DNA of 47,814 bases, from assembly GCA_003354055.1 (NCBI GenBank), contig PIVQ01000007.1, forward strand, positions 1-47,814. The letters are read 5' to 3'. The position numbers and the translations under genes were made by a program. Positions 7,675-15,770 of this stretch are shown here, one piece after another. The notes under the pieces were generated by a model that worked only from the letters and a program-made list of their open reading frames with translations, was not told the DNA's origin and did not search any database. Source of the DNA: Desulfobacteraceae bacterium. Its GTDB lineage: Bacteria > Desulfobacterota > Desulfobacteria > Desulfobacterales > Desulfobacteraceae. The first letter of the stretch is position 1, and every line of letters begins with the position of its first letter.

Positions 7675-9808
7675 GGAGCTGGCCTCCTTTCAAACGTTTG
7701 ATCCGGTTCATCACCTCATCTGCTATGGCACGGGGATCCTGGCCAGGCTTGGGATAAATGTTAAAGGATATAGGGCCGGAAAATGCCATAGCAGCCTGCG
7801 GTGATGGCGCGGCCGGAGCCGGAGACGGCACCGTTTTTTCAGGTGTGCTTTCCATGACCTGTGCTGCACCTTCCCCAAGCTTTTCACCAAATAAACTGCC
7901 AAGGATCCCACCGGCGATCCCGCCGATAGCCGTGCCGACAATCGGCACCACACTACCCATGGCGGCTCCTGCCATCGCTCCTGCCATCCCGCCTCCGGTC
8001 CGACCGAGAGATCCGCCGATCTTGCGTTTATTTCCACTTTTCAAGGCAGATCCCATGTCCATCATGCCTGTCAAAGCAGCCAACGGCCATGCAGCCCGTC
8101 CCAGTAACCGAGAGCCGCTTCTTAACAATTTGCTGCCTTTGGCCATACGCAAAAGATTGCCCGCTTTTCCAAGCCGACCCGGACGTACCGCCTTGCTGGC
8201 ACGGGTCAGGCTCCCGGCTTTTCCCTTTCTTTTTCCACGCCCGCGACGGCGGCCGCCTTCGGCATCATCCCCCATACCAAACCGGGCCGCTGGCCAGTTC
8301 ACCACCCGTACATTTTGAGTGTCAAACCCGCCTCCGGAGGCAAGACCAGGTCCGCTGCCGGACGTTCCTTTTTTACCCTTGCCAAAGAAATTGCGAACCC
8401 CTTTATAAAGGCCCACACCCTTTCTTACGGCCAGGGCACCGGCCAGGCCACCGCCTGCGATGGTCAGCCCTGTAAATAGTTTATCCGCCCCTTCGCTGCC
8501 CAGCTTGGTCAGCATATCTGCTGCTGTTTCAATGGGGCCGGTCAACCGATGTTCGGCGAAGCGCTCCCAGGCAGCACCGATCATGGTTATGGATGCGTTA
8601 AAGGTATCTGCTGCCCGGGCTGCATCTTTCTGGGTGGTGGTTCCATCTGCCTGGACAGAATAAAACTCCTTGAGTTTATCCAGTTCCCCTGTCTTTTGAT
8701 ATTCGGAGGCGGCCTGGCTGAATGCCCGGACTGCTTCAGCATCAAACACTTTCCCTAATTCCACCTTGTCCCCGCCAGTGGTTTCAATGATTTCGGTCAT
8801 CAGCTCATTGATAGGTCTCAAAGCCCGCTTGCCTTCAGCCATCTTCTCCGGGTCAAAGAGTTCAATCCCCAGATTCTCAAGTTTTTTGATTTTGGCAGGA
8901 TCGGTCAGGGTTCGGAGGGTGGCTTCAAAGGCGGTCGCGGCCATCTCAGAAGAACCGGTTCCCATCCTGATCATCTGAAGGGCGGCTCCCATTTCTCTTA
9001 ATGCCGTGGTACCTTCTCTGCCGGTTGCCGTATAAGCCGTGATTACCCTGGGTCCCAGGGCGGCCAGATTCTGAAGCGTAAAGGCACCGGATTTGCCCTG
9101 GACATTCAGAATATCAATGGCTTCAGCAACCTTTCCCGGAGCTTTGATCCCCATTTTTTCAAACTCACCAAACAGCTCACCGATATTGGCTCCGGTGGCT
9201 CCGGTGGCCTGCATGGCCAGGCCGATGTTCCGTAAATTCTGTTCGGCAAAGGCCAGGTTACCGGTCTTCTCTACAATGGATTCAACACCGGCAAGAATCT
9301 CTTTAGGATCCACCCGGACATCATTTTGAAGAGCAGTAGATTCAATATCCCTTTTGAGCTGCTTCATACGCTTTGAGGAATAGCCTGCCTGGATACCCAG
9401 CCGCTCGATCCGCTCCTGGGCATTGCCAACATTGCGGATGGTCATCCCGGCTCCGACAGTTGTCACAAGGCCGGTATACCGGTTTGCGGTTTTGTCTAAT
9501 CCTTTATTCATCAGGTCAAGGGCCTGGCGCTGCTTGCCCAGGTCCATGGTATTTTTCCGGAGGGATTTACCCCATCCCTTCATTGTCCGGGTGCTGCGCT
9601 GATAGGCCCGGGTGAGGGTTCCTGTCCGGTGTTCGGTCTTGCTCAGGGCACGGGCCTGGGTCTGGCTGGCGATTTTGGCCAGTCCGGCAGAGCGCCGGGC
9701 CTCGTTGCCGATGCCCTCAAGCCCTTTTGCCGTCTGCTTAAGATTGCTTTGGAGGGACGAATCCCTCCGTGCGGTCAATCTTAATCCCAGTTCCAACTCA
9801 CGCCCCAT
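7667..9808 (-). CDS. T: Phage tail tape measure protein
   Basis: The protein has 713 aa if it starts at ATG 9808 (the TTG at 9814 is in frame but less likely). The first 130 residues are helical and rich in Gln, Lys and Arg. Residues 150-430 form the conserved TP901-type tape measure region (FGEFEKMGIKAPGKVAEAID, ALREMGAALQMIRMGTGSSE). A Gly/Ala-rich hydrophobic part follows at about 590-660 (GGGMAGAMAGAAMGSVVPIV), which probably inserts in the host membrane on DNA entry. It sets the tail length. It lies after the E/E' chaperone genes, as in P2 and other long-tailed phages, and the E' stop (9798) overlaps its start by 11 bases. The middle Lys/Arg/Gly-rich part (about 480-560) is compositionally odd but in frame. 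Confidence 0.93.
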   Translation of the reverse strand: MGRELELGLRLTARRDSSLQSNLKQTAKGLEGIGNEARRSAGLAKIASQTQARALSKTEHRTGTLTRAYQRSTRTMKGWGKSLRKNTMDLGKQRQALDLMNKGLDKTANRYTGLVTTVGAGMTIRNVGNAQERIERLGIQAGYSSKRMKQLKRDIESTALQNDVRVDPKEILAGVESIVEKTGNLAFAEQNLRNIGLAMQATGATGANIGELFGEFEKMGIKAPGKVAEAIDILNVQGKSGAFTLQNLAALGPRVITAYTATGREGTTALREMGAALQMIRMGTGSSEMAATAFEATLRTLTDPAKIKKLENLGIELFDPEKMAEGKRALRPINELMTEIIETTGGDKVELGKVFDAEAVRAFSQAASEYQKTGELDKLKEFYSVQADGTTTQKDAARAADTFNASITMIGAAWERFAEHRLTGPIETAADMLTKLGSEGADKLFTGLTIAGGGLAGALAVRKGVGLYKGVRNFFGKGKKGTSGSGPGLASGGGFDTQNVRVVNWPAARFGMGDDAEGGRRRGRGKRKGKAGSLTRASKAVRPGRLGKAGNLLRMAKGSKLLRSGSRLLGRAAWPLAALTGMMDMGSALKSGNKRKIGGSLGRTGGGMAGAMAGAAMGSVVPIVGTAIGGIAGGILGSLFGEKLGEGAAQVMESTPEKTVPSPAPAAPSPQAAMAFSGPISFNIYPKPGQDPRAIADEVMNRIKRLKGGQLHD

Positions 9809-9944
9809 GCTCAATTTCCCTCATTGTTTGATGCCATTGTGCCAGTTCTTCCAGATCCATTGCAAAAAAAACGGATAGGGGCTGCCTTAAGCCCCGGGCC
9901 GTCTCCGCTACGATTCTGCGGAGGCGGCCAGTATCTGCTTTGGG
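9798..9944 (-). CDS. E': Frameshift extension E' of the tail chaperone
   Basis: A -1 shift at the heptamer CCCAAAG (9944-9938) leaves the frame of gene E and enters an open frame that runs to TGA at 9800-9798. The fused product would have 153 aa: 107 from E and 46 from E'. The C-terminal part reads MDLEELAQWHQTMREIEHGA, with the DLxxLxxWxxxA/M pattern of short P2-type E' (GpE) tails. An independent start at ATG 9860 could give only a 20-aa peptide and has no ribosome site. Overlap of the E' end with the tape measure start is also usual for this gene pair. The frame and signals are seen directly; the function of the fused protein in tail assembly is known from other phages. Confidence 0.82.
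   Translation of the reverse strand, partial: PKADTGRLRRIVAETARGLRQPLSVFFAMDLEELAQWHQTMREIEHGA
9897..9944 (-). promoter_or_regulatory. Programmed -1 ribosomal frameshift signal
   Basis: In the reading frame of gene E the sequence is TT-C CCA AAG, an X XXY YYZ heptamer (9944-9938). After an 8-base spacer (9937-9930) there is a stem: GGCCGCCTCCGC (9929-9918) pairs with GCGGAGACGGCC (9908-9897), 11 pairs with one C-A mismatch, around a 9-base loop. The zero-frame TAG stop (9910-9908) falls in the loop and the first base of the 3' arm. A second G/C-rich hairpin (GGGGC...GCCCC) follows downstream. Heptamer, spacing and stem are all of canonical form. Confidence 0.85.
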
Positions 9945-10258
9945 AAGCGCAACTCATCAAAGGCATTGTTCACCACCTCCCAGTCGCTGGCATACAATAT
10001 TTCAATCAGGCTGGGGAGCTGCTTGGCCATTTTTGCTACGGCTTGAACACGGCGCTCATCATCGGTATTGCCCAGCTTGGATGTTGCCAGAATATCTCCA
10101 ACCTTGGGACGGCCAATGGTCAGCTTGGCTATGACACCGGCCTCATCGTCTTCACCTCCCAGCTCTATTGGGAATTCCAGATAAACAATCCGGGTCATAT
10201 TATCCGGGCGTTCAATATAGGGTGGGATCAGTTTTTCTTTCTTGTCGGTTTCAGGCAT
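9908..10258 (-). CDS. E: Tail assembly chaperone (P2 gpE / Mu gp41-like)
   Basis: The zero-frame product has 116 aa. ATG 10258 is preferred over GTG 10261 because AAGGAGG lies six bases upstream. It begins with a charged stretch (ETDKKEKLIPPYIERPDN) and then MTRIVYLEFPIELGGEDDEAG, the pattern of Mu-type gp41/P2 gpE tail assembly proteins. The rest is helical (SKLGNTDDERRVQAVAKMAK). Such chaperones coat the tape measure protein and recruit tube subunits during tail assembly. It sits between the tail tube gene and the tape measure gene, as expected. Its last codons contain the frameshift site, so a fraction of ribosomes should make the longer E-E' form. Confidence 0.85.
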   Translation of the reverse strand: MPETDKKEKLIPPYIERPDNMTRIVYLEFPIELGGEDDEAGVIAKLTIGRPKVGDILATSKLGNTDDERRVQAVAKMAKQLPSLIEILYASDWEVVNNAFDELRFPKQILAASAES

Positions 10259-10273
10259 CACGCCTCCTTAGTT

Positions 10274-10774
10274 TTATAGTCCAAGTGCCTTACGTTGCTC
10301 TGCCAGTTGATCCACGCCATTGATCTTCCGGATCATGTTTTCGGCATCGATTTCAACTTTGTCCTGGCCGTTAATACTCAGTTTGTAATACCGGCAGGAA
10401 ATAGCCGCTTTCAGTGTGGCTTTATCTCCGGGTTTCCATGTACCGGGATCCTGTTCCTTAAATCCACCCCGCATGGTTATGATAACGGCGTCGGTTCCAT
10501 TGTCATCCTGTCTCGCACCACGGATGGTAAGGGCCACGGCATTTCCGTCCACCAGGCCGAACAGGGCAAAAAGGTCCTCGCTGTATTCGGTAAAAGTGAT
10601 GGACGCCTCCATCTTTTCCATGCCCATATCCAGATCCACGGGCATGTCCATACCGCCCGCCCGGTACTCTTCCATTTTTAGGGCCAGCTTGGGCGGTCCG
10701 ATGTCCTCAACCTTTCCCGCGTATCCCTTGCCATCCACAAAGGCCGTCATGTTCTTAATAAGTTTTGGCAGCAT
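10274..10774 (-). CDS. FII: P2 FII-like major tail tube protein
   Basis: The 166-aa protein begins MLPKLIKNMTAFVDGKGYAG and contains EDIGPPKLALKMEEYRAGGMDMPVDLDMGMEK, the conserved opening of the phage major tail tube family. The later pattern GGFKEQDPGTWKPGD and LSINGQDKVEIDAENMIRKINGVD is also typical. The protein polymerises into the inner tube through which DNA passes. AAAGGAGGG stands just before the ATG. The gene follows the sheath gene after 10 bp and precedes gene E by 15 bp, exactly as in P2. The length is close to the usual 170 aa. Confidence 0.93.
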   Translation of the reverse strand: MLPKLIKNMTAFVDGKGYAGKVEDIGPPKLALKMEEYRAGGMDMPVDLDMGMEKMEASITFTEYSEDLFALFGLVDGNAVALTIRGARQDDNGTDAVIITMRGGFKEQDPGTWKPGDKATLKAAISCRYYKLSINGQDKVEIDAENMIRKINGVDQLAEQRKALGL

Positions 10775-10784
10775 ATGCCCTCCT

Positions 10785-11972
10785 TTAGCTTACGGTCAGA
10801 ACCTGATCCATCATTTCCTTATAATAGCCGCTTTCCCTGTGTGCCCTGAAGACCAGGTGTTCCAGGGGGGCAGGCGGTTCAAGATCAAAATCCATGTAAA
10901 GTTTGCCAGCCATGAGCTGATCCTGGGTGTTTAAACTGGGATCAAGCCAGCACTTTCCGCCCAGAAGCGCTTTCTTCGCTGTCAGGTGGCGCAAATAGGC
11001 ATTGACGCCTTCCTGAATATCAACGATCAAGTTGCCGCTCTGTGGCCTGTCCATGGCCCATAAATGAGCCTCATCCACACTTTCATAAATCATGTCAGCC
11101 GTACGGCGAACAGACACAAAGGCCCATAACGGATCCGTGGCACAGCTCCGGTTACCCCAAAGGCGATACCCGTTTTTATGGACAATGGTGGCCACCTCCT
11201 TTTCGTTCATCAGGTTGGCCTCGCAGTTGGTATCACTCAATGAAAAATCAATGGGCCGGGCAGCCCCTACAATACCGTTTATGATTTGGTTTGAAGGACT
11301 CCACCAAAACCCCTTGGTTGCATCCATCTTGGCCATTAAACCCGCCACCCTGGCAGATGCCGGTTTGTTAACAGCAACATTGCCCACCGTATCCCAGACC
11401 TTAACGCCGGGATCCACCACATAAATCCGATCACTCCCCCAGTCTTCCCGGTAGGTAATGGCATCGGCCATATTGGTGTTTGGTCCGTCTGCAATGATCA
11501 CGGCTCTAAGGCGCTGGGCAATACCCTGAAGCTCTGCCACAACAGGGTTGGCAACATCGCCTGGGCGGTCACTGGTGAATCCCGTGGCGATCAGGATCCG
11601 GGGCGTGACCTTGACCTCATTCTCTGCCCCAAGCAGGGCATGAACCCCGGACAATGATGCGGAACTGCCAACGATATTGGACAAGGTTGCAGCGGCATCC
11701 GCGCCCTCTTCAACCCGGATGACCACAACCGCAGCCCAGACCTGGTCAAAAATATCGTCCAGGGCATCCTTAAGGGTGCCGGTGGTCCCCAAATCCACGC
11801 CAAGGCGGGGATTGCCTGCCATCAGGACCGGGGTGTTTAATGGGAATTTGACCGCATCGGCATCCGGCGCTGTTCCCACCAGGCCGATGACTGAGGATTT
11901 AACCGTTTGAATCGGCCGGATCCCGTCATCCACTTCCACGGTTTCAATTCCGTGTAAAAATTGTTCTGGCAT
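10785..11972 (-). CDS. FI: P2 FI-like contractile tail sheath protein
   Basis: The 395 aa match the P2 FI sheath family. The N-terminus FLHGIETVEVDDGIRPIQ with VKSSVIGLVGTAPDAD is the standard sheath handshake region. The C-terminal third has WGNRSCATDPLWAFVSVRRTADMIYESV and ends DFDLEPPAPLEHLVFRAHRE, as in other P2-type sheaths. Sheath subunits stack around the tube and contract to drive the tube into the cell. AAAGGAGG lies seven bases before the ATG. The gene starts 22 bp after the DUF4376 gene and is followed by the tube gene. Confidence 0.95.
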   Translation of the reverse strand: MPEQFLHGIETVEVDDGIRPIQTVKSSVIGLVGTAPDADAVKFPLNTPVLMAGNPRLGVDLGTTGTLKDALDDIFDQVWAAVVVIRVEEGADAAATLSNIVGSSASLSGVHALLGAENEVKVTPRILIATGFTSDRPGDVANPVVAELQGIAQRLRAVIIADGPNTNMADAITYREDWGSDRIYVVDPGVKVWDTVGNVAVNKPASARVAGLMAKMDATKGFWWSPSNQIINGIVGAARPIDFSLSDTNCEANLMNEKEVATIVHKNGYRLWGNRSCATDPLWAFVSVRRTADMIYESVDEAHLWAMDRPQSGNLIVDIQEGVNAYLRHLTAKKALLGGKCWLDPSLNTQDQLMAGKLYMDFDLEPPAPLEHLVFRAHRESGYYKEMMDQVLTVS

Positions 11973-11993
11973 ATTGCCTCCTTTGATTAAAAA

Positions 11994-12719
11994 TTATTCC
12001 GAATATACTGTGCTTATCTTCCCCAGCTCTTCTTGGGCAATTGTGAGGTCTACCACGGCAGCCACCTTTGCTTCCTGTAGGCTTTGCCATGCATAAACAT
12101 CTGTTAAAAGCTTTTTACCGGCTGCCTTTACCTTGGTATACAAAGCTGCATCCATCTTGACGAAAATCCCTTCAGACGCCCGCCACTTATCAACCACATA
12201 ATCAGGATCAAGTGATAATTCCGCCTGGAAATCCTGATAACTGACCCGGGCGCTGATATCCGTATCAAAAAGAATCCCGTCAACGGTTACACCAGCATCC
12301 CTGGCTTGCTTTTTCCCCTCATGTATCGTTTCCTTGACGGCAGTTTGGGCTGCATGCAGATCAAAAATCCATTCAATCCCATTATGTTCTTTATGATATT
12401 TTGATGGTGGGTTTTCCTGAATACATCCATCCGGCAAATCAACACCGACCTCTGTGATTTCAACCCGGGTACCATTTTCTTGGTAATAATATTGGCCGAT
12501 ACGATTTGTTATTATCCGCCAGGACATATCCACCAACACGGCACACTCGTTTTCAATAGTTACTGGCGGTTTGACTATGGACGATGTCAGCCGATTATAA
12601 AGATACTTGTCATTCTTAGCATGGGTATCCGGGCTATACATTGGGTTTAACCTGGCCTCAGAGTCCTTTTCGGGCATATAAATTCCAGTGTCTGAGGCTG
12701 CATTATATAAAGTTGCCAT
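11994..12719 (-). CDS. DUF4376 protein, likely tail fibre partner
   Basis: The protein has 241 aa if it starts at ATG 12719, whose A is the last base of the preceding stop codon (TGATG). The C-terminal 110 residues (DGILFDTDISARVSYQDFQAEL, then ALYTKVKAAGKKLLTDVYAWQ) carry the DUF4376 pattern, which occurs at the C-terminus of tail fibre-related or fibre-assembly proteins. The N-terminal 120 residues have repeated aromatic and Asn residues and no motif that I recognise. Its tight coupling to the tail fibre gene suggests a chaperone or fibre tip role similar to P2 gpG, but this is an inference from position. Confidence 0.72.
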   Translation of the reverse strand: MATLYNAASDTGIYMPEKDSEARLNPMYSPDTHAKNDKYLYNRLTSSIVKPPVTIENECAVLVDMSWRIITNRIGQYYYQENGTRVEITEVGVDLPDGCIQENPPSKYHKEHNGIEWIFDLHAAQTAVKETIHEGKKQARDAGVTVDGILFDTDISARVSYQDFQAELSLDPDYVVDKWRASEGIFVKMDAALYTKVKAAGKKLLTDVYAWQSLQEAKVAAVVDLTIAQEELGKISTVYSE

Positions 12720-13792
12720 CAGTAAAAGATTCCTCCCCATTTATTTCTGCTTTTTGGCCTTGTTTCCTGGCCGCCGTTTGCATTAACAATCCCATTGCCA
12801 CCGGACTGATTATTTCTTACAAGCCCCCATGGGCCAGCGCCATCTGGCACACCAGCAATAATGCTGTGATTATGGTTCCTAAACTGATCATCCTGGATCG
12901 TACCCACATTATCTCCACCTATACCATCTCCCCTGTCTGCTCGTGTCGCTGCATCAGGATCGACTCCGGCCCCGTGATCCCAGGTACGATCAAAAAGCCC
13001 TCTGTCGTCCATTAAGCAAAAATATTCCGCAGCGACCCCGGGCGGAGTGAATTGCCGTCCAATTTTAGCAAATAATTCTGGGAAATCAGCAATAAGCAAC
13101 TGATCGCCGTTCCTTTCGAGCATTTTCCGATCAATTTTTTCCTGCTCTGACGGGACATAATCCAGATTGACGTTTATCCCGACCCTGGAATCGACAATGA
13201 TTTGTTTTATCTGCTCTGCTGTTAGATGCTTTGCTGAGTTCTTAATGTGGTCTTCCCAGTTTTTTGCCTGGGCGTCAGACAAATGCTTTGTCTTTTCTTC
13301 ATCCTCACTTGTCGGATCCAGATGAAGCAAGACATGGGCGGCCATTTCCGCCTTGGTCGCAAGAACCACAGCAGGATCAACAACCAGATTCACCACATCC
13401 GCATTCTCAAAATGAACCGGCAGCCGCAATACCATATCCCGGACAGATCCGTCCGCTGCCACAGGCTTTTCCGTTACAGGAAAATTGCCCACAAAACACA
13501 ACTGGCCGTCAGCGCTTTTCAGCCCGACTTCACGAATGGTGAAAGGACCGTCTCCGGCCGGAATGGCAAACTCAAAAACAATTGTATTGGGATCATCCTT
13601 ACTCCGGACCTTGCTGCCGATGGCCCCGGACCAGACCTGATTCACAAGATCTGGCTGGCCTTTGTTCGGGATCACCTCGGCCCCGTTACCATCCCCCACT
13701 ACAGCCGTGGTCACATCAAAGGGAATCGCCAGTGTGGCATCCCCAAATTTGGTTAATCCGTTATCTGTCCAAAGTGTATAAAAGTCAGTCAT
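12719..13792 (-). CDS. H: Phage tail fibre protein (gpH-like, collar domain)
   Basis: The 357-aa protein starts MTDFYTLWTDNGLTKFGDAT, the opening of the tail-collar fibre family (DUF3751) seen at the N-terminus of P2-like tail fibres and attached to the baseplate. Residues 225-260 (LERNGDQLLIADFPELFAKI) are the start of a tail collar domain, followed by a Gly/Asp/His-rich end with FRNHNHSI and GGQETRPKSRNKWGGIFY. The fibre decides which host surface is bound. It is short compared with the 500-900 aa of many fibres, and no invertible segment or alternative tip is present beside it, so host range is probably fixed. Confidence 0.88.
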   Translation of the reverse strand: MTDFYTLWTDNGLTKFGDATLAIPFDVTTAVVGDGNGAEVIPNKGQPDLVNQVWSGAIGSKVRSKDDPNTIVFEFAIPAGDGPFTIREVGLKSADGQLCFVGNFPVTEKPVAADGSVRDMVLRLPVHFENADVVNLVVDPAVVLATKAEMAAHVLLHLDPTSEDEEKTKHLSDAQAKNWEDHIKNSAKHLTAEQIKQIIVDSRVGINVNLDYVPSEQEKIDRKMLERNGDQLLIADFPELFAKIGRQFTPPGVAAEYFCLMDDRGLFDRTWDHGAGVDPDAATRADRGDGIGGDNVGTIQDDQFRNHNHSIIAGVPDGAGPWGLVRNNQSGGNGIVNANGGQETRPKSRNKWGGIFY

Positions 13793-13800
13793 AGCGCTCC

Positions 13801-14364
13801 CTAAACATCATCCCCGATGCAGATGCGGCCCAGGGGATAAACGGTTGTAATAATTCCGCAGGTGACGGCGGCCGAAAAGGTAGGGACCTGGCTTAAGCCT
13901 ACCGGGGTCAACTGGATGGTTCCCAGATGGCTTCTTGTGTTCTTCGCACCCCTGGCCACCCGTTCCACTTCGTCATAGGTATCCTGGTTTACGGCATACC
14001 CGGCAGGGACAAGAATATTCAAATCAAACGTTCCCCGGGTCCCTTCAGGATCCTTCTCCCACCACTCAATCACCGTCACGTCAAACCCCAGGGATTTCAG
14101 GGCCACGTCCAAAGCCCCCCGGGTGCCTTTGTGCCGGTGGACAATAGGACTGTTTTTGATGACCTGGCGTTTCTGGGTCACGCTCCAGGAGGGATCCCAT
14201 TCATCCACGGAAAGCGCCCAGGCAAGCCACGGTAAAACCGCTTCAGGGCAACGGTCCGGATTCCATAAATCCCGGATAGGCACCTCAATGCCTTCGATCC
14301 GGACGGCCTGGGTGCCGTCAATGGCCCGTTCTAAAGCTGAGCTGTTTGGCGGTAGAATAGTCAT
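13801..14364 (-). CDS. I: P2 gpI-like baseplate protein
   Basis: The protein has 187 aa from ATG 14364, which overlaps the gpJ stop (ATGA); the longer frame begins inside gene J and lacks support. It starts MTILPPNSSALERAIDGTQA and has the conserved PIRDLWNPDRCPEAVLPWLAWALSVD block of the tail protein I family. The HRHKGTRGALDVALKSLGF pattern follows. In P2 gpI is a wedge component of the baseplate together with gpJ and gpW. The gene lies between J and H, as in P2. The C-terminal 40 residues are Thr/Val-rich. Confidence 0.92.
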   Translation of the reverse strand: MTILPPNSSALERAIDGTQAVRIEGIEVPIRDLWNPDRCPEAVLPWLAWALSVDEWDPSWSVTQKRQVIKNSPIVHRHKGTRGALDVALKSLGFDVTVIEWWEKDPEGTRGTFDLNILVPAGYAVNQDTYDEVERVARGAKNTRSHLGTIQLTPVGLSQVPTFSAAVTCGIITTVYPLGRICIGDDV

Positions 14365-15251
14365 ACAGGCTCCACACTGATACCGGTGCAATAGGGAGCC
14401 TGGTGCCCCAGGGCACTGATGTCGGTTGCCGGGCTGATCAGGTTCACTTTCTTGACACCTGGCTGATGAAGGGCCGCTTTTAAACCGGAATCGGTAACAG
14501 AATCGCCCAACTGATGGCGGGCTGTGGTGTATTCGGTGGTTTTGGTGATGGCTGCCTGTTTAACCACGTCTTTGTCAGGGCCGTCATAAAACTCCAGGGT
14601 TGCGGTCACGGCATAATTCAATATTTCCGCACCCTGAACCGTGACTTTATCTGTTAAAGGCCGGACCATGTTAAATTTCAACGCGGCTTCCACCTCATTG
14701 ATTAGATCCAGATCCGGAGTGCCGTCTCCGTTGCGCCCCAGAATCGTGACCACCACCTCAACCGGATTCGGACTGTCCACAGACGCCGCCCGGCAGTCGG
14801 TCACGCTTAAGGCATGGAAAATATAAGCCCCGTCCGGCCCGGCCGTGGAAAATCCTTCAGGAGCCATCTGCACACGATTTCTGAATTCATCATTAGGTTC
14901 CATGGTGGGATCCACGGGCGGTACCGCCTCCGGATCCCCGGGATCAAGGGTCTTTCTTTTCACTGGAGTCAGGGCCGCAAGATGATCCAGATCACCGTCA
15001 TTACCAAAGGCCAGCATGACAGCCTTGGCCCCGTCATTGACCCGCTGGCGCAGACCCATTTCACGATAAGCGCCGGTTTCCAGCAATTTCACCACCGGCT
15101 CGGATTCAAAATCCAGCTCGGCAGCCGCCTCCGGATACCGCCCGAGAAAATCCGCTTTCCATTCCTCAAGGATCGCCTCAAAGGACAACTCTTCCACAAC
15201 CTGGGGAGCGGGAAGCTGAGACAGATCTATGGCTGAAAATGCGCTGTTCAT
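14361..15251 (-). CDS. J: P2 gpJ-like baseplate wedge protein
   Basis: The 296-aa protein opens with AIDLSQLPAPQVVEELSFEAILEEW, the classic start of baseplate assembly protein J. The segment GDLDHLAALTPVKRKTLDPGD with EFRNRVQMAPEGFSTAGPDGAYIFHAL is also standard for the family. It forms the main arm of each baseplate wedge. Its start overlaps the stop of gpW by four bases and its stop overlaps the start of gpI, so W, J and I are made from one coupled message. The length is the usual 300 aa. Confidence 0.94.
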   Translation of the reverse strand: MNSAFSAIDLSQLPAPQVVEELSFEAILEEWKADFLGRYPEAAAELDFESEPVVKLLETGAYREMGLRQRVNDGAKAVMLAFGNDGDLDHLAALTPVKRKTLDPGDPEAVPPVDPTMEPNDEFRNRVQMAPEGFSTAGPDGAYIFHALSVTDCRAASVDSPNPVEVVVTILGRNGDGTPDLDLINEVEAALKFNMVRPLTDKVTVQGAEILNYAVTATLEFYDGPDKDVVKQAAITKTTEYTTARHQLGDSVTDSGLKAALHQPGVKKVNLISPATDISALGHQAPYCTGISVEPV

Positions 15252-15583
15252 TGGATGATAATTCCTTCCATGGTCACAAGTTTGCCTTCAGGCATATAGA
15301 TGCCCACCAGATCAAGAACCAACTTTCCGGCGCTGGCCGCGGCCACCAGAACCCGGGACACCTTATATCGGGATTCCCATTTGTCTATGGCTTCGGCTGT
15401 GGCTGCAAAAATGTCTACATTCAGGGCCGGGGTCATGGGGTTGTCTATCAGGTCCGGCAGTTTAGAACCGTAATCCCGACGCATCACCCGGGTGCCGATG
15501 GGGGTGCCCAGAATGTCCTCAACGCTCTGGCGCAGATGATCCTGTCCGGTCAAATCTTTGCCGGTGGCAGCGTTCATGCCCAT
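15248..15583 (-). CDS. W: P2 gpW / T4 gp25-like baseplate protein
   Basis: The protein has 111 aa and belongs to the gpW/gp25 family. The segment LRQSVEDILGTPIGTRVMRRDYGSKLPDLID is the family signature, including the EPR-like acidic and arginine positions that join wedges to the sheath start. ATG 15583 is two bases after the preceding stop; an alternative ATG lies at 15577. Its order V, small protein, W, J, I follows P2, except for the extra 60-aa gene between V and W. Confidence 0.92.
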   Translation of the reverse strand: MGMNAATGKDLTGQDHLRQSVEDILGTPIGTRVMRRDYGSKLPDLIDNPMTPALNVDIFAATAEAIDKWESRYKVSRVLVAAASAGKLVLDLVGIYMPEGKLVTMEGIIIQ

Positions 15584-15584
15584 G

Positions 15585-15767
15585 TTATTTGCCGTCTGCC
15601 TTTTTGGCTTTTGCGGGCTTTTGGGTTTTGGTGTCGGCGGTTTTCAGTTTCAGGTGTCCGGACATGACCAGATATTTAGCCTGGCCCTCGGTCAGGGTGA
15701 CATCTTCCCCCGGGGCTTTATATTCAACACCGGGTCTGCATCCTTTTTGAACGGTATAGTCGGGCAT
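15585..15767 (-). CDS. Small Lys-rich protein between gpV and gpW
   Basis: The protein has 60 aa. A strong AGGAGA ribosome site precedes the ATG, which shows that it is translated. The N-terminal 40 residues have VQKGCRPGVEYKAPGEDVTLTEGQAKYLVMSG, a short beta-rich stretch like that of small head-tail or tail proteins of phages. The C-terminus is a Lys/Ala-rich tail (TQKPAKAKKADGK). I cannot assign it to a family with certainty. Its place in the coupled baseplate operon suggests a virion or assembly role. Confidence 0.6.
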   Translation of the reverse strand: MPDYTVQKGCRPGVEYKAPGEDVTLTEGQAKYLVMSGHLKLKTADTKTQKPAKAKKADGK

Positions 15768-15770
15768 TCT

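Noticed and set aside
9853..9890. The run of eight T (minus strand) as slippery site for E'
   Set aside because: It lies inside the E' frame after the zero-frame stop of gene E, so ribosomes would not reach it in the E frame. The CCCAAAG heptamer upstream of the stop explains the shift.
12719..13792. An invertible tail-fibre segment as in Mu
   Set aside because: No invertase gene, no alternative fibre C-terminus and no inverted crossover sites were seen around the fibre gene.
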